Source of the DNA: Haliovirga abyssi | Lineage (GTDB): Bacteria; Fusobacteriota; Fusobacteriia; Fusobacteriales; Haliovirgaceae | NCBI RefSeq assembly: GCF_030295325.1 | Contig: NZ_AP027060.1 | Span: 233,552-297,551, forward strand | Direction of reading: 5' to 3' | DNA length: 64,000 nt | Shown: in pieces, positions 52,999 through 62,731 of the stretch | How positions within the stretch are numbered: the stretch's first letter is position 1 | Layout of the letters: each line of letters opens with the position of its first letter | Made by a program: the position numbers and the translations under genes | Notes under the pieces: model-generated | The model's database searches: none | Seen by the model: only the letters and a program-made list of their open reading frames with translations | Told to the model about the DNA's origin: nothing

Positions 52999-54846
52999 TT
53001 AATTTCTTTCAGCTTTTTTTAATTTTTTATCTTCATACATTCTATTATCTGCAATTTCTATTATTTTATAAGCACTCATCTCTCTGTTTTCATCTAATGA
53101 TGCAATACCATAACTAAGACTTACTTTAAAGTCAAATTTACCACTTCTATTTTTCCTTTCTTTATTTTCCAAGACTCTATTCCAAAATTTTTCGCTATCC
53201 ACTAAATCACAATTTACTAATATCACTAGAAATTCATCTCCGCCCAATCTACAAACTATATCTGATTCTCTACTGCTTTCTTTTAAAATATCTGCTGTAA
53301 TTTTTATTAATTTATCTCCATTTTTATGCCCTAAAGAATCATTAATTTTTTTTAAGCCATTTACATCAATAAATATAACAATTAGATTATTATTATTTCT
53401 TTTGGCCATTTGTAGATTTTTTTCTAACATTTCTATTCCGATTCTACGATTATATAATCCAGTAAGCTCATCAAAAGTAGCATATCTTTTTATCTCATTT
53501 TCAATTAGTTTTTTTTCAGTTATATCTGTTCCTACAAGTAAAACTCTATATTTGTCCCCTTCTTCTATTAAAAGAAAATTTGAAGGTTTTATAATTAAAT
53601 ATTTTATATCTCCATTTTTAGCTTTTAACATTACCTCTGTTTCTTTTGACCCTGTTCCTAAAAAAATATTATCTATTATATTTTTTATTTTTATATTATT
53701 TTCTTCATCAAAAGAAGATAATATACTTTCACCTACTATTTCCTCTCTATTATATCCAATAATCTTTTCTGCCGCTTTATTCACTTCTCTTATACAATAA
53801 TTTTCATCAACCATAATATGGATTACTGTACTTTCTTCAAAAAGTGCTCTATATTTTTCATTTCCTAACAAAATTTCCATATTCATATTTTGTATTTCTA
53901 AAATCATTTTGTTAATTGAATCAGCCAATACTTTAAATTCTCCTGATCCTTTTATTCTTATTTTTTCTTTAAATTTATCTAATGGTAAATTCTCCAATTG
54001 TTTTTTTAAACTTTCTATCTCTTTTATTGCAGAATGATAAACATTCATTCCTACTATAATAAAAAATATAATATAAATTACTACACTAAACAATATAGAT
54101 ATTTTTAAAATTTTAAGAATAATTACTCCAATCCATCTTTTACTTTTAATTCTTAAATTAATTTTATTTTTTCCAAAAGATCCTACTGTTTTTTCCGCCA
54201 ATATATATTTATTATTTGGATTTAATATTAAATTTTTTAACTTTTTATTGGAAATTAAAAATTTAACTTCTACTCCGGCTCTTTCAGAAATATTTTTATA
54301 ATGTTTAGAATCCAAAGAAAAACCCATCATTAAATATCCATTGAAAGGTTTTTCTTCATTAGTATCAAAAACTTTGCTATATGACACCATTACAACTTTA
54401 TTATTGTTTATTCCAAGAAATTTTTTATTTTTGTTATCATCTATTTCTTTTATAAAATTATTTTTAAAAGGAATAATTTTATTTGTTTTATAATCATATT
54501 TTGCAGAATAAATTTCTTTTTTGTTTTTATTTAAAATAGTTATAAATTCTACACCTGTATTTGTAAAAGTTGTATCATTAATATTAGATTTTATATATTC
54601 AATATTTTGATTTTGTATAAATTGATAAGTATCATCCCAAATTGACCAATCAAGCACAAGCTTTTGAATATTTGATAACTCTTCATTTATATTTTTTTCT
54701 GCTCTATTAAATTGCTCTTTAACATAATTACTCTCTATTTTTAAAAGTTTTGGTTTTAAAAAATAATTTGTTCCTATTGCCTGAATAATAATGACTACTA
54801 AAAAAGTTAAAAATAATCCTAGAAAAATTTTATTTCTTAATTTCAT
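52999..54846 (-). CDS. Membrane diguanylate cyclase (CHASE4-PAS-GGDEF)
   Basis: The 615-residue product has an N-terminal transmembrane helix (IFLGLFLTFLVVIIIQAIG). A CHASE4-like periplasmic sensor (~40-240) carries LDWSIWDDTYQFI, and a second helix lies at ~245-270. A HAMP-like linker and a PAS domain (~325-440, IREVNKAAEKIIGYNREEIVGES) lead to a GGDEF domain (~450-610) with intact RLGGDEFLVIL and FDELTGLYNRR. It makes cyclic di-GMP in response to a periplasmic signal. No EAL domain. Confidence 0.88.
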   Translation of the reverse strand: MKLRNKIFLGLFLTFLVVIIIQAIGTNYFLKPKLLKIESNYVKEQFNRAEKNINEELSNIQKLVLDWSIWDDTYQFIQNQNIEYIKSNINDTTFTNTGVEFITILNKNKKEIYSAKYDYKTNKIIPFKNNFIKEIDDNKNKKFLGINNNKVVMVSYSKVFDTNEEKPFNGYLMMGFSLDSKHYKNISERAGVEVKFLISNKKLKNLILNPNNKYILAEKTVGSFGKNKINLRIKSKRWIGVIILKILKISILFSVVIYIIFFIIVGMNVYHSAIKEIESLKKQLENLPLDKFKEKIRIKGSGEFKVLADSINKMILEIQNMNMEILLGNEKYRALFEESTVIHIMVDENYCIREVNKAAEKIIGYNREEIVGESILSSFDEENNIKIKNIIDNIFLGTGSKETEVMLKAKNGDIKYLIIKPSNFLLIEEGDKYRVLLVGTDITEKKLIENEIKRYATFDELTGLYNRRIGIEMLEKNLQMAKRNNNNLIVIFIDVNGLKKINDSLGHKNGDKLIKITADILKESSRESDIVCRLGGDEFLVILVNCDLVDSEKFWNRVLENKERKNRSGKFDFKVSLSYGIASLDENREMSAYKIIEIADNRMYEDKKLKKAERN

Positions 54847-54968
54847 TTTTTTTAGCTCCTTTTTTGTTTTTAGATCCTTTTTTGCCTTATCAATTTATTA
54901 TACTATATATATGACTATTTTCCTTTATTTTTTAGTATTATAAAAAACAAACTATATTTTATTCCGTA

Positions 54969-55009
54969 AATAGCGTAGCTTATTTTCTGAATAAATTTAT
55001 ACTTTTCTA
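54969..55009. repeat. Half copy of palindromic repeat family A
   Basis: AATAGCGTAGCTTATTTTCTGAATAAATTTATACTTTTC is the right end of the element seen complete at 49784-49894. Confidence 0.65.
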
Positions 55010-55013
55010 ACAT

Positions 55014-55055
55014 AAAAAAAAAGCTCTATAGATTTTATTTTCTATAGAGCTTTTT
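55014..55055 (-). terminator. Terminator of the copper operon
   Basis: AAAAAGCTCTATAGA/TCTATAGAGCTTTTT stem with T run, five bases after the copZ-like gene. Confidence 0.85.
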
Positions 55056-55059
55056 ATTA

Positions 55060-55263
55060 TTACTTTATTTCTTTCACATCATATCCTGCTTCATCAATAG
55101 CATCAATTATAATTTTATCTGCTATATCTATATTAATATCTATCACTGCTTTCCCAATTTCTACATTGTCTATTTTTACTCCATCTAGTTCACTAAGAGC
55201 CTCTTTTACATGCGTTACACAATGCCCACAACTCATCCCATCAATTAATATTGTCTTTTTCAT
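55060..55263 (-). CDS. copZ: CopZ-like copper chaperone
   Basis: The 67-residue single HMA domain has the metal site GMSCGHC near the N-terminus and the betaalphabeta-betaalphabeta pattern (VDINIDIADKIIIDAIDEAGYDV). It carries Cu(I) to the ATPase encoded just upstream (gap of 19 bases, same operon). Confidence 0.9.
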   Translation of the reverse strand: MKKTILIDGMSCGHCVTHVKEALSELDGVKIDNVEIGKAVIDINIDIADKIIIDAIDEAGYDVKEIK

Positions 55264-55282
55264 TTTTATCCTCCCTATTCTT

Positions 55283-57748
55283 CTATTTTTTATTTGAAGG
55301 TTTAAATCCCCTCAATCTCAAAGCATTAATCACAACTGAAACTGAACTAAATGCCATTGCTGCTCCTGCTATCATTGGATTTAATTTTGGACCTCCAAAA
55401 GCATATAAAACCCCTGCTGCAATTGGTATTCCAAAAGTATTATATCCAAATGCCCAAAAAAGATTTTGTTTTATATTTCTAATTGTTGCTTTACTAAGTT
55501 CAATTGCTGTTGCTACATCATTTATATTACTTCTCATTAAAATTATATCAGCTGATTCAATAGCTACATCTGTTCCATTTCCTATAGCTATTCCAATGTT
55601 AGCTTGAGCTAATGCTGGAGCATCATTAATTCCATCTCCAACCATTGCTACGATTTTATTTTCACTTTGCAATTTTTTTATTTCATTAGATTTATCATTT
55701 GGCAATACTTCTGATAAAACAATATTAATTCCCAATTTTTTAGCAATTGCTGTTGCTGTTCTTTTATTATCTCCTGTTATCATAGCTATATCTAAATTTA
55801 ATTCTTTTAATCTTTTTATAGCACTATAGCTTGATTCTTTTATTGTGTCTGCTACTGCAATTATTCCTTCTAATCTATTATTTACAGATATATACATTGG
55901 AGTTTTTCCTTCATTTGATAATTTTAAACTTATATTATCATTCTTCAAATCTATTTTATTATCTTCTAACAACTTTTTGTTTCCAATTAATATCTCTTTT
56001 TCATCTATTATAGTTTTTATTCCATGCCCTGGTTCAGCTAAAAATTTATCTACTTTTTTTAATATTATTTTTCTTTCCTCGGCTAGATTTACAATTGCTT
56101 CTCCTAATGGATGTTCAGATTTTTTTTCAGAAGATGCTGCTAAATTTAAAATTTCTTCTTCTGAAATTTCTCCTAATTTTATAACATCCGTTACTTTAGG
56201 TTTTCCTTCTGTAAGAGTTCCTGTTTTATCAAATACTATTGTATCAATTTTTAATGCTGTTTCTAATGCTTCTCCATTTTTAATTAATATCCCATATTCT
56301 GCTCCTTTTCCGGTCCCTACCATTATTGCTGTTGGCGTTGCAAGGCCTAATGCACATGGACAAGCTATTACCAATACCGCAATAGTTATTGTCAACGAAA
56401 AAACAAATGTAGCTCCTGTCAAATACCAAATCAATCCTGATATAATCGCAATTGAAATTACAATTGGTACAAAATACCCTGCCACAATATCAGCTAATTT
56501 AGCAATAGGTGCTTTTGAACCTTGTGCCTCTTCTACTAATTTTATAATTTGAGATAACACTGTATCTTTTCCAACTTTTGTTACTTTAAATTTAACAGAT
56601 CCATTTTTATTAATAGAACCTCCGATTACTTTATCCCCAATTTTTTTCTCTACAGGAATACTTTCTCCAGTCAACATTGATTCATCTATATATGTATCTC
56701 CTTCTATTATCATCCCATCTACCGGTATCTTTTCTCCTGGCTTTACTATTACTATATCTCCTTCTTCTACTTCTTCAATTGGAATATCTATCTCTTTCCC
56801 ATCTTGAAATACTAAAGCAGTTTTAGGCTGCAATCCAACCAGTTTTTTTATGGCATCAGACGTTTTACCTTTTGAAACTATTTCTAAATATTTACCTAAA
56901 AGTATAAAGGATATTATTATTCCTGCTGTTTCAAAATACAAATCTTTTGTAAAAGATAATTTTCCAAAATAGATTTGTATAATTGCATATACTCCATATA
57001 AAAATGCTGCTCCTGTTCCAAGTGCCACTAAAGAATCCATATTTGGTGATAATGTAAATAAATTTCTAAATCCTGCTGTATAAAATTTATATCCTGCTAT
57101 CAACACTGGAATTACTAAAAACAGTTGTGCAAAAGCAAAATTTAACGGGTGACTACCAGGAGTTATTATTTCTGGCAAATAAAATCCAAACATATGTCCC
57201 ATTGCTATATATAATAATGGTATTGAAAAAACAGAGGAAACAATAAATTTTATAAGAAAAATTTTTCTCTCTTTTTCATGTCTCTTTTTTTCAAAATCTA
57301 CATCATTTTCTTTTTCAATTTTTAAAGGTATATATCCAGCTTTTTTTATTATATTTTTTATTTCTGAAACTCTTGTTTTAGAAGCATCATATTTTATAAA
57401 TGCTTTTTCATTTGCAAAATTCACACTAATATTCACTACTCCATCTATTTTAGAAACTTTTTTCTCAATAGTTTTTGAGCACGCAGTGCACGTCATCCCT
57501 TCTATTGGTATAATTATCTCTTTTTCCTCTTTTTTTTCTTCTAAATCATATCCAGCTTTTTTTACAATTTCTTTTATTCTTTCAGTTTCTATTAAATTTT
57601 CATCAAATTTTACAACCAATTTTTCATTTGCAAAATTCACACCAGCAGCTTCTACTCCAACTGTTTTTAAAAGTCTTCTTTCTATTGTTTTTGCACAAGC
57701 TGTGCAGGTCATACCAATTACCTCAAATTCTTTTTTTTTAGTTTCCAT
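55283..57748 (-). CDS. copA: Copper-exporting P1B-type ATPase CopA
   Basis: The 821-residue product has two N-terminal HMA domains (GMTCTAC with C15/C18 and C87/C90) and eight membrane helices, with the CPC motif at 463-465. The actuator has TGES (360-363), the phosphorylation Asp lies in DKTGTLTEG (507) and the hinge is [10 protein letters not shown]. It pumps Cu(I) out of the cytoplasm. Its start is 2 bases after the stop of a small upstream gene. Confidence 0.95.
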   Translation of the reverse strand: METKKKEFEVIGMTCTACAKTIERRLLKTVGVEAAGVNFANEKLVVKFDENLIETERIKEIVKKAGYDLEEKKEEKEIIIPIEGMTCTACSKTIEKKVSKIDGVVNISVNFANEKAFIKYDASKTRVSEIKNIIKKAGYIPLKIEKENDVDFEKKRHEKERKIFLIKFIVSSVFSIPLLYIAMGHMFGFYLPEIITPGSHPLNFAFAQLFLVIPVLIAGYKFYTAGFRNLFTLSPNMDSLVALGTGAAFLYGVYAIIQIYFGKLSFTKDLYFETAGIIISFILLGKYLEIVSKGKTSDAIKKLVGLQPKTALVFQDGKEIDIPIEEVEEGDIVIVKPGEKIPVDGMIIEGDTYIDESMLTGESIPVEKKIGDKVIGGSINKNGSVKFKVTKVGKDTVLSQIIKLVEEAQGSKAPIAKLADIVAGYFVPIVISIAIISGLIWYLTGATFVFSLTITIAVLVIACPCALGLATPTAIMVGTGKGAEYGILIKNGEALETALKIDTIVFDKTGTLTEGKPKVTDVIKLGEISEEEILNLAASSEKKSEHPLGEAIVNLAEERKIILKKVDKFLAEPGHGIKTIIDEKEILIGNKKLLEDNKIDLKNDNISLKLSNEGKTPMYISVNNRLEGIIAVADTIKESSYSAIKRLKELNLDIAMITGDNKRTATAIAKKLGINIVLSEVLPNDKSNEIKKLQSENKIVAMVGDGINDAPALAQANIGIAIGNGTDVAIESADIILMRSNINDVATAIELSKATIRNIKQNLFWAFGYNTFGIPIAAGVLYAFGGPKLNPMIAGAAMAFSSVSVVINALRLRGFKPSNKK

Positions 57749-57750
57749 TT

Positions 57751-57915
57751 TTATCTACATCCTCTCTTTTTCCCTTTACTTCCGTTTTCATTTCCCTCTT
57801 CTTTATTCATATTACAACAATCTAATTTTTCTGTCCCTAAGTTTTTATTATTCTCACTTCCTAAATATTTCAATAAATTTAATACTTTTCTATTTATAAT
57901 CTCTTTAATTTTCAT
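57751..57915 (-). CDS. Small 54-aa protein leading the copper operon
   Basis: ATG 57915 follows GGGAGGGGGG. The product begins [20 protein letters not shown] and has a central CC pair ([16 protein letters not shown]) and a basic tail ending KGKKRGCR. It lies directly between the operon promoter and copA, with a 2-base gap. The cysteines could sense or bind copper. I do not recognise the family; it might be missed by annotation because of its size. Confidence 0.6.
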   Translation of the reverse strand: MKIKEIINRKVLNLLKYLGSENNKNLGTEKLDCCNMNKEEGNENGSKGKKRGCR

Positions 57916-57937
57916 ATAGCCCCCCTCCCTATATTTA

Positions 57938-57967
57938 TAGTATACTATTTTTTATATAAAAAATCAA
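57938..57967 (-). promoter_or_regulatory. Promoter/operator of the copper operon
   Basis: TTGATT (57962-57967), a 17-base spacer and TATACT (57939-57944). The -10 region lies in a perfect 12-bp palindrome, ATAGTATACTAT (57938-57949), a plausible operator for a copper-responsive repressor; no such repressor gene is in the window. Confidence 0.65.
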
Positions 57968-57979
57968 CAATTATTTTTC

Positions 57980-58008
57980 TTGTTTTTTTCTTTCTTATAA
58001 TATATAAT
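57980..58008 (+). promoter_or_regulatory. Promoter of the dCache diguanylate cyclase
   Basis: TTGTTT (57980-57985), 17-base spacer, TATAAT (58003-58008), 20 bases before the start codon; back-to-back with the copper promoter. Confidence 0.65.
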
Positions 58009-58028
58009 AATTCATTGAGGTGAACTTT

Positions 58029-59777
58029 ATGAAAATTAAATCTAAATTTTTTATACTTAATACTATTTTTTTACTTATTTTTATTTTTTTGATCTATTTT
58101 TTTTATTGCTATCAAAAAAATAAAATTTATAATAAAACTTTAAATACACTAAAAAAAGATAATAATGTTATTAATGAATTAATCCAAGGTAGTCTTGATG
58201 TTTCTATAAAAAGTTACTTAAGAGGTATTGCCGAAAAAAATAGAGATATTACAGTTAAATTATATAATAATTTTAAAAATAATATTATTACAGAACAAGA
58301 AGCTAAAAAAAGGTTATTTGAACTTTTCTTTTCTCAAAAAATTGCAGATTCTGGATATATTTATATTGTTAATTCCAAAGGAGATTTAGTTTATCATCCT
58401 TCTAAATTTTTTAATCATAAAAATTTAAAAAATTATGATTTTATAAAAAGACAAATTAATCATAAAAATGGATTTATAAAATATAAATTTGCAAGTTATG
58501 ACTATCAAAGACCAGAAAATAAAGTTTTATATATGGCCTATTTTAAACCTTGGGATTGGATTATTTCAGTTTCTGCTAAAAGAAATGAACTAAAATCTCT
58601 TATAAATATTAACGATTTTAGAAATCAGATTTTAGCTCTTAAATTTGGAAAAACTGGATATTCTTATGTTATAGATTCTAAAGGAAATCTTATTATTCAT
58701 CCCTATTTACAAGGAACAAATATCCTTAACGCCAAAGATGAAAAAAACCATTACTTTATAAAAGAAGTGGTTAAAAATAAAAATGGAATTATTAAATATC
58801 CTTGGAAAAATAAAAAAAATAAAAAAACTTCGTATAAATTAGTAGTTTACTCCTATATTCCATCTATGGACTGGATTATAGCTTCTGGAGGATATTTTAA
58901 TGAATTTAATGATGAATTAAACTCCTTTCAATTGTTAATACTTTTGATAATAACTATATATATATTAAATATTATTATTATTAATTTACTTTTAAATAGA
59001 ATTATGTTTAGACCTCTTAAAGAATTTTTAAATAAAATAAAAAACATTAATATTTCAAAAAAATATTTACCACTTAAAATTCATTCTAAAAGTGAAATTG
59101 GATTATTAAGTGTAGAGTTTAATCGAATGATAATTCGAATAAAAAATCATACTAAAAATTTAGAATCTTTGGTTTTAGAAAAAACGAAAGATTTACACAG
59201 AGCAAATTCAAATTTAAAAAAGATTAACCAACAATTAAATGAAAAAAATAATGTTTTATTTAAAACAGCTACCACTGATAAATTAACAGGAATATATAAT
59301 CGTTCCTACCTAATAAACGCTTTCGAAAAAGAGTTTGCTAAATGCAAAAGACACAATATAAATTTATCATGTATTATGATTGATATTGATTTTTTTAAAA
59401 ATGTAAATGATACTTATGGACATTTAACAGGAGATTTTGTTTTAGAAAATACAGCAAAAAATATACACGATAGTTTAAGAAAAGAGGATATTTTTGGAAG
59501 ATATGGTGGAGAAGAATTTTTAGTAATATTACCAAATACATCTATTGAACAAGCTGAAAATGTAGCTGAAAAAATAAGAAAGAATATTGAAAGAACTAAA
59601 TACAGTAATAATAATAATTCTTTAAATGTAACTTTAAGCCTTGGTGTTTCAAATATTTTTATTGATAATCCTAAAAATATTGATAATATGATATTAAATT
59701 CTGATATTGCTTTATATGAATCTAAAAATAGTGGTAGAAATAAAACTACTGTTTATACAAAGAAAGAAGAGGTATGA
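58029..59777 (+). CDS. Membrane diguanylate cyclase with double Cache sensor
   Basis: A 582-residue product from ATG 58029, which follows GAGGTG. An N-terminal helix (IFLLIFIFLIYFFYCY) precedes a periplasmic double Cache-type region (~50-295), with two matching halves (GYIYIVNSKGDLVYHPS / GYSYVIDSKGNLIIHP; PWDWIISVSA / SMDWIIASGGY). A second helix lies at ~300-320, then HAMP, a coiled coil and a GGDEF domain with DKLTGIYNRSYL and RYGGEEFLVILPNT. GGEEF is a catalytically competent variant. It is the second c-di-GMP synthase within 5 kb. Confidence 0.88.
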   Translation: MKIKSKFFILNTIFLLIFIFLIYFFYCYQKNKIYNKTLNTLKKDNNVINELIQGSLDVSIKSYLRGIAEKNRDITVKLYNNFKNNIITEQEAKKRLFELFFSQKIADSGYIYIVNSKGDLVYHPSKFFNHKNLKNYDFIKRQINHKNGFIKYKFASYDYQRPENKVLYMAYFKPWDWIISVSAKRNELKSLININDFRNQILALKFGKTGYSYVIDSKGNLIIHPYLQGTNILNAKDEKNHYFIKEVVKNKNGIIKYPWKNKKNKKTSYKLVVYSYIPSMDWIIASGGYFNEFNDELNSFQLLILLIITIYILNIIIINLLLNRIMFRPLKEFLNKIKNINISKKYLPLKIHSKSEIGLLSVEFNRMIIRIKNHTKNLESLVLEKTKDLHRANSNLKKINQQLNEKNNVLFKTATTDKLTGIYNRSYLINAFEKEFAKCKRHNINLSCIMIDIDFFKNVNDTYGHLTGDFVLENTAKNIHDSLRKEDIFGRYGGEEFLVILPNTSIEQAENVAEKIRKNIERTKYSNNNNSLNVTLSLGVSNIFIDNPKNIDNMILNSDIALYESKNSGRNKTTVYTKKEEV

Positions 59778-59801
59778 TAACCATATCTCTTCTTTCTTTT
59801 A
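59761..59801 (+). terminator. Terminator of the dCache cyclase gene
   Basis: AAAGAAGAGGTATG/CATATCTCTTCTTT stem, overlapping the last codons and followed by a T-rich run. Confidence 0.7.
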
Positions 59802-59821
59802 ATTATTTTATCTCTAAAAAA

Positions 59822-59870
59822 TAAATTTGTTATAAAAACAGTTAAAGAACTGCGTGTTTTAAAACCGCTT
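59822..59870. repeat. Partial family-B repeat
   Basis: ATTTGTTATAAAAACAG...ACTGCGTGTTTTAAAAC matches part of 33236-33357. It sits at the 3' end of the flavoprotein gene. Confidence 0.5.
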
Positions 59871-60701
59871 CTAATCCAATCCTATTTTACATTTATGATC
59901 TTTTTCTTGTTCCTCTTCTTTAAACATTGTCTGTTTTCTCATTAATCCATCAAAATCAACTAAAAATCCATCAAAATCTGGTCCATCTACACATGCAAAT
60001 TTTGTTTCTTCTCCTATTTTTACTCTGCATCCTCCACACATTCCAGTTCCGTCAATCATAATTGGATTTAAAGATACAGATGTTGGAATATTTAATTTTT
60101 TTGTTATTTCCACTACTGCTTTCATCATAATTACTGGTCCAATTGTTATTATTTCATCATATTTTTCACCATTTTTTATTAATTCATTTAATACATCAGT
60201 TACAAATCCTTTAGTTCCTTCACTACCATCATTTGTTGCAAAATAAATATTTTCACTAATTTTTCTAAATTCATCTTCTAATATAATATTTTCTTTACTT
60301 CTGCCACCTATAATTATATCTGTTTTTACTCCTAATTCATTTAATTTTCTAATTTGAGGATATAGTGGAGCTGCTCCAACGCCACCTGCTATTCCTAAAA
60401 CTCTATTTTTCTTTTCTAATTTAGTAGCTTTCCCAAGTGGTCCTGCTACATCACTTATAAAATCGCCTTTATTTTTTTCACTTAATAATTTTGTAGTATA
60501 TCCTACAACTTGATAAATTAATGTTACTGTTTTATCTTCTCTATTATAATCAGCAATTGTAAGAGGAATCCTTTCTCCATCTTCTTCTACTCTTATTATT
60601 ACAAATTGACCAGGTTCACATTTTCTTGCTACAAAAGGTGCTTCTACTACTATTTTTTCTACTACACTATTCAATATCTCTTTTTCTATTATTTTATGCA
60701 T
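59871..60701 (-). CDS. NfnA/SudB-like FAD- and NAD-binding electron-transfer subunit
   Basis: A 276-residue product from ATG 60701, preceded by AGGAG at a proper distance; ATG 60710 is too close. A ferredoxin-reductase-like FAD domain (~5-100, RIPLTIADYN) precedes the NAD domain (~105-220, GIAGGVGAAPLYPQ). A C-terminal [2Fe-2S]-binding segment has GTGMCGGCRVKIG and FACVDGPDFDGFLVDF. It matches the small subunit of NADH-dependent ferredoxin:NADP oxidoreductase / sulfide dehydrogenase. The usual large partner is not next to it. Confidence 0.85.
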   Translation of the reverse strand: MHKIIEKEILNSVVEKIVVEAPFVARKCEPGQFVIIRVEEDGERIPLTIADYNREDKTVTLIYQVVGYTTKLLSEKNKGDFISDVAGPLGKATKLEKKNRVLGIAGGVGAAPLYPQIRKLNELGVKTDIIIGGRSKENIILEDEFRKISENIYFATNDGSEGTKGFVTDVLNELIKNGEKYDEIITIGPVIMMKAVVEITKKLNIPTSVSLNPIMIDGTGMCGGCRVKIGEETKFACVDGPDFDGFLVDFDGLMRKQTMFKEEEQEKDHKCKIGLD

Positions 60702-60797
60702 ATTATCCATCTCCTATTTTAACTTTTAAACTATTATATCATATATTATATCTTATTTAAACTATTTTTAATATTTAAGAATACCTTGAAAAATTTT

Positions 60798-60942
60798 AAT
60801 CATTTAGTGCTTTGACCACAAAAAATATTTAGTTTTCTTTTCATCTACTATATATTGTGTTCGAACGTTGCAACGAAACTATATATAGTAGATAAAAATT
60901 TAGAAAACTACTTTTTATGTTCTAATCATTTAGTGCTTTTTA
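60798..60942. repeat. Hairpin element flanked by 17-bp direct repeats
   Basis: TAATCATTTAGTGCTTT occurs at ~60798-60814 and ~60923-60939. Between them lies an inverted repeat whose arms run TTAGTTTTCTTTTCATCTACTATATAT and its near complement, around a GTTCGAACGTTGCAACG centre. The arrangement looks like a small mobile hairpin with target-type duplication. Confidence 0.65.
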
Positions 60943-60950
60943 GATTTCTC

Positions 60951-61601
60951 TTAGTTTTTTATACTTTTTCCTCTCATATAATCTATATTTACTTTTAACT
61001 TACCATTCACGTCATATCCTACTTCTGTTAATTTTGTTTTATTTAATTTCAAATTTATAGTTCCAATTTTATAATTGTTTAAATATACTTGTATCTCCCC
61101 CTTACCCATTATAAATTCAAAAATATTCCAATCATTTATGTTTACCGCCTCTGTTTTAGTCCAGTCTAAAATAGTGCTTGTTTTATCTCCTTCATCTTCA
61201 AATATAGTAACTTCTCCTAAATTATCTATTTCAAAATAAGCCTGTCTTTTATTGCTTAATCCAAAATATATTCCGAAACCTTCATCTGTGTTTCCTTTTT
61301 CATATCTAATACTAGTTTCTCCTAAATAAGTTTTATCATCTTTAAAGTCAAATTTCTTATAGATTTGAAAAGAAGAATCTTCATCTTTATGATCAATATT
61401 ATAATAACCATTTGCTACTTTTACTTCTATTTCTTTGTTTTTTTCTTCATACCATTTGTACTTATTATTATCAAATTCATCATTAATATTAAAATTCTTT
61501 ACCTCAGATAATTCATTTGATTTCAAAGCTGGAAGGTTTTTACATCCTAAAATAGTTGTTGCCAAAACTAATACTGTTAAAAATTTCATTCTTTTTTTCA
61601 T
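60951..61601 (-). CDS. Lipoprotein with concanavalin-like beta domain
   Basis: The 216-residue product has a lipobox (ATTILGC). The mature part reads NDEFDNNKYKWYEEKNKEIE..NGYYNIDHKDEDSS, then GFGIYFGLSNKRQAYFEIDN and a C-terminal VYLNNYKIGTINL strand pair. This resembles the DUF1080/laminin-G-like fold, which binds or cleaves glycans, but no catalytic residues can be named. Likely outer-membrane anchored. It stands alone. Confidence 0.6.
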   Translation of the reverse strand: MKKRMKFLTVLVLATTILGCKNLPALKSNELSEVKNFNINDEFDNNKYKWYEEKNKEIEVKVANGYYNIDHKDEDSSFQIYKKFDFKDDKTYLGETSIRYEKGNTDEGFGIYFGLSNKRQAYFEIDNLGEVTIFEDEGDKTSTILDWTKTEAVNINDWNIFEFIMGKGEIQVYLNNYKIGTINLKLNKTKLTEVGYDVNGKLKVNIDYMRGKSIKN

Positions 61602-61637
61602 TCACTTCATCTCCTATTTTATTTTTTTATTTAACCT

Positions 61638-61775
61638 GAAAGTATAAATGTATTCAGAAAATAAGTTATGCTTTTTTTGAAATATACGATTTTTAAAAGT
61701 GAGATTTTTCAGAAGCCAAAAATTCAGAAAAACATTTATGCTTTATCAGATTAAAAACGTAGCTTGTTTTTTATT
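61638..61775. repeat. Palindromic repeat family A, tandem copy 1
   Basis: GAAAGTATAAATG...AAATAAGTTATGC at one end and ACGTAGCTTGTTT at the other; about 138 bases, mildly decayed. Confidence 0.75.
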
Positions 61776-61780
61776 TACTA

Positions 61781-61920
61781 GGAAAGTATAAATTTGTCTA
61801 GAAAATAAGCTACGCCATTTTTTTGAAATATGCGATTTTTCAAAGCAAAATTTTTCAGAAGCCAAAAATTTTGAAAAACATTTATGTTCTACCAGATGAA
61901 GCGTAGCTTATTTTTTTATT
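61781..61920. repeat. Palindromic repeat family A, tandem copy 2
   Basis: GGAAAGTATAAATTTGTC, AAATAAGCTACGCC and GCGTAGCTTATTTTTT, directly behind the previous copy in the same orientation. Together the two copies fill the whole 330-base gap between the lipoprotein and methyltransferase genes. Confidence 0.8.
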
Positions 61921-61932
61921 TAAAAAATATTT

Positions 61933-62676
61933 TCAAATTTTATCAATTTCCCCTGCAAACATTTTTTTTACAATTTCTGTATATTCTCCATTTTCTTTAT
62001 TTATATATAATGGTTGTTCTATTATAATTCCCTCTTTTGAATTTTTTTTACCTTCTATCAAAACAATTTTAGAATTTTTATTTTTTGTAGTATAACAAAA
62101 CTTTATCCTTTTGGGTTCTATTTTGTTTTTTTTCATTATATTTAATATTTCATAAAATCTTTCAGCTCTATGAACAATTGCAAAATAGCCCATATTTCTT
62201 AATAATTTCCCTGAAATAAAGATAATTTCTTCAAGAGTTATAGCTATTTCGTGTCTTGCTATACTTAATTGGTCTAAATTATTTATATCTGAATTTTTGA
62301 AAAATGGAGGGTTAGAAATTACTGCATCTTGACTTTGTTCTTTTAGATGTTTTTTCCAGTTTTTCATATCATCGTGTATTATTTCTATTCTGTTTTCCAA
62401 ATTGTTTATATTTATATTTTTTTTTGCTAATTCATAAGAATCTTTTAATATTTCTATTCCTGTTATTTTTGCACTTGTTCTTTTAGATAATAGTAAAGAT
62501 ACTGCTCCATTCCCAAATCCTAATTCTGTTATATTTTTAAGTTTTCTATTGATTGTTAAAAAATTTGCTAAAAGCACTGAGTCAATAGAAAAATTAAAAT
62601 GATCATTTTTTTGAAATATTTTCATATTAGGTATATCTAAAAAATCTATTAAAACTTCTTCCCCATTTTTTTTCAT
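61933..62676 (-). CDS. tRNA1(Val) (adenine37-N6)-methyltransferase-like (TrmN6)
   Basis: A 247-residue product from ATG 62676, behind AAAGGA. Rossmann-type SAM domain with ELGFGNGAVSLLLSKR (motif I) and the catalytic NPPF of adenine-N6 methyltransferases in DAVISNPPFFKNSD. The opening IFQKNDHFNFSIDSVLLANF is characteristic of the TrmN6/YfiC family. It should methylate tRNA; some homologues act on other substrates. Confidence 0.8.
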   Translation of the reverse strand: MKKNGEEVLIDFLDIPNMKIFQKNDHFNFSIDSVLLANFLTINRKLKNITELGFGNGAVSLLLSKRTSAKITGIEILKDSYELAKKNININNLENRIEIIHDDMKNWKKHLKEQSQDAVISNPPFFKNSDINNLDQLSIARHEIAITLEEIIFISGKLLRNMGYFAIVHRAERFYEILNIMKKNKIEPKRIKFCYTTKNKNSKIVLIEGKKNSKEGIIIEQPLYINKENGEYTEIVKKMFAGEIDKI

Positions 62677-62700
62677 TAAAAGTCCTTTCTTTTTTCTGTT

Positions 62701-62731
62701 TATAAAAAGTGTCGCGGCGACACTTTTTATA
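62701..62731. promoter_or_regulatory. 31-bp palindrome before trmN6-like gene
   Basis: Perfect 15-bp arms TATAAAAAGTGTCGC / GCGACACTTTTTATA around a single G, 25 bases upstream of the start codon. It could be a strong operator or a terminator of upstream transcription. Confidence 0.6.

Noticed and set aside
55845..56552. Long plus-strand frame opposite copA
   Set aside because: Mirror of the ATPase coding strand, with no ribosome binding site and a composition typical of antisense frames.
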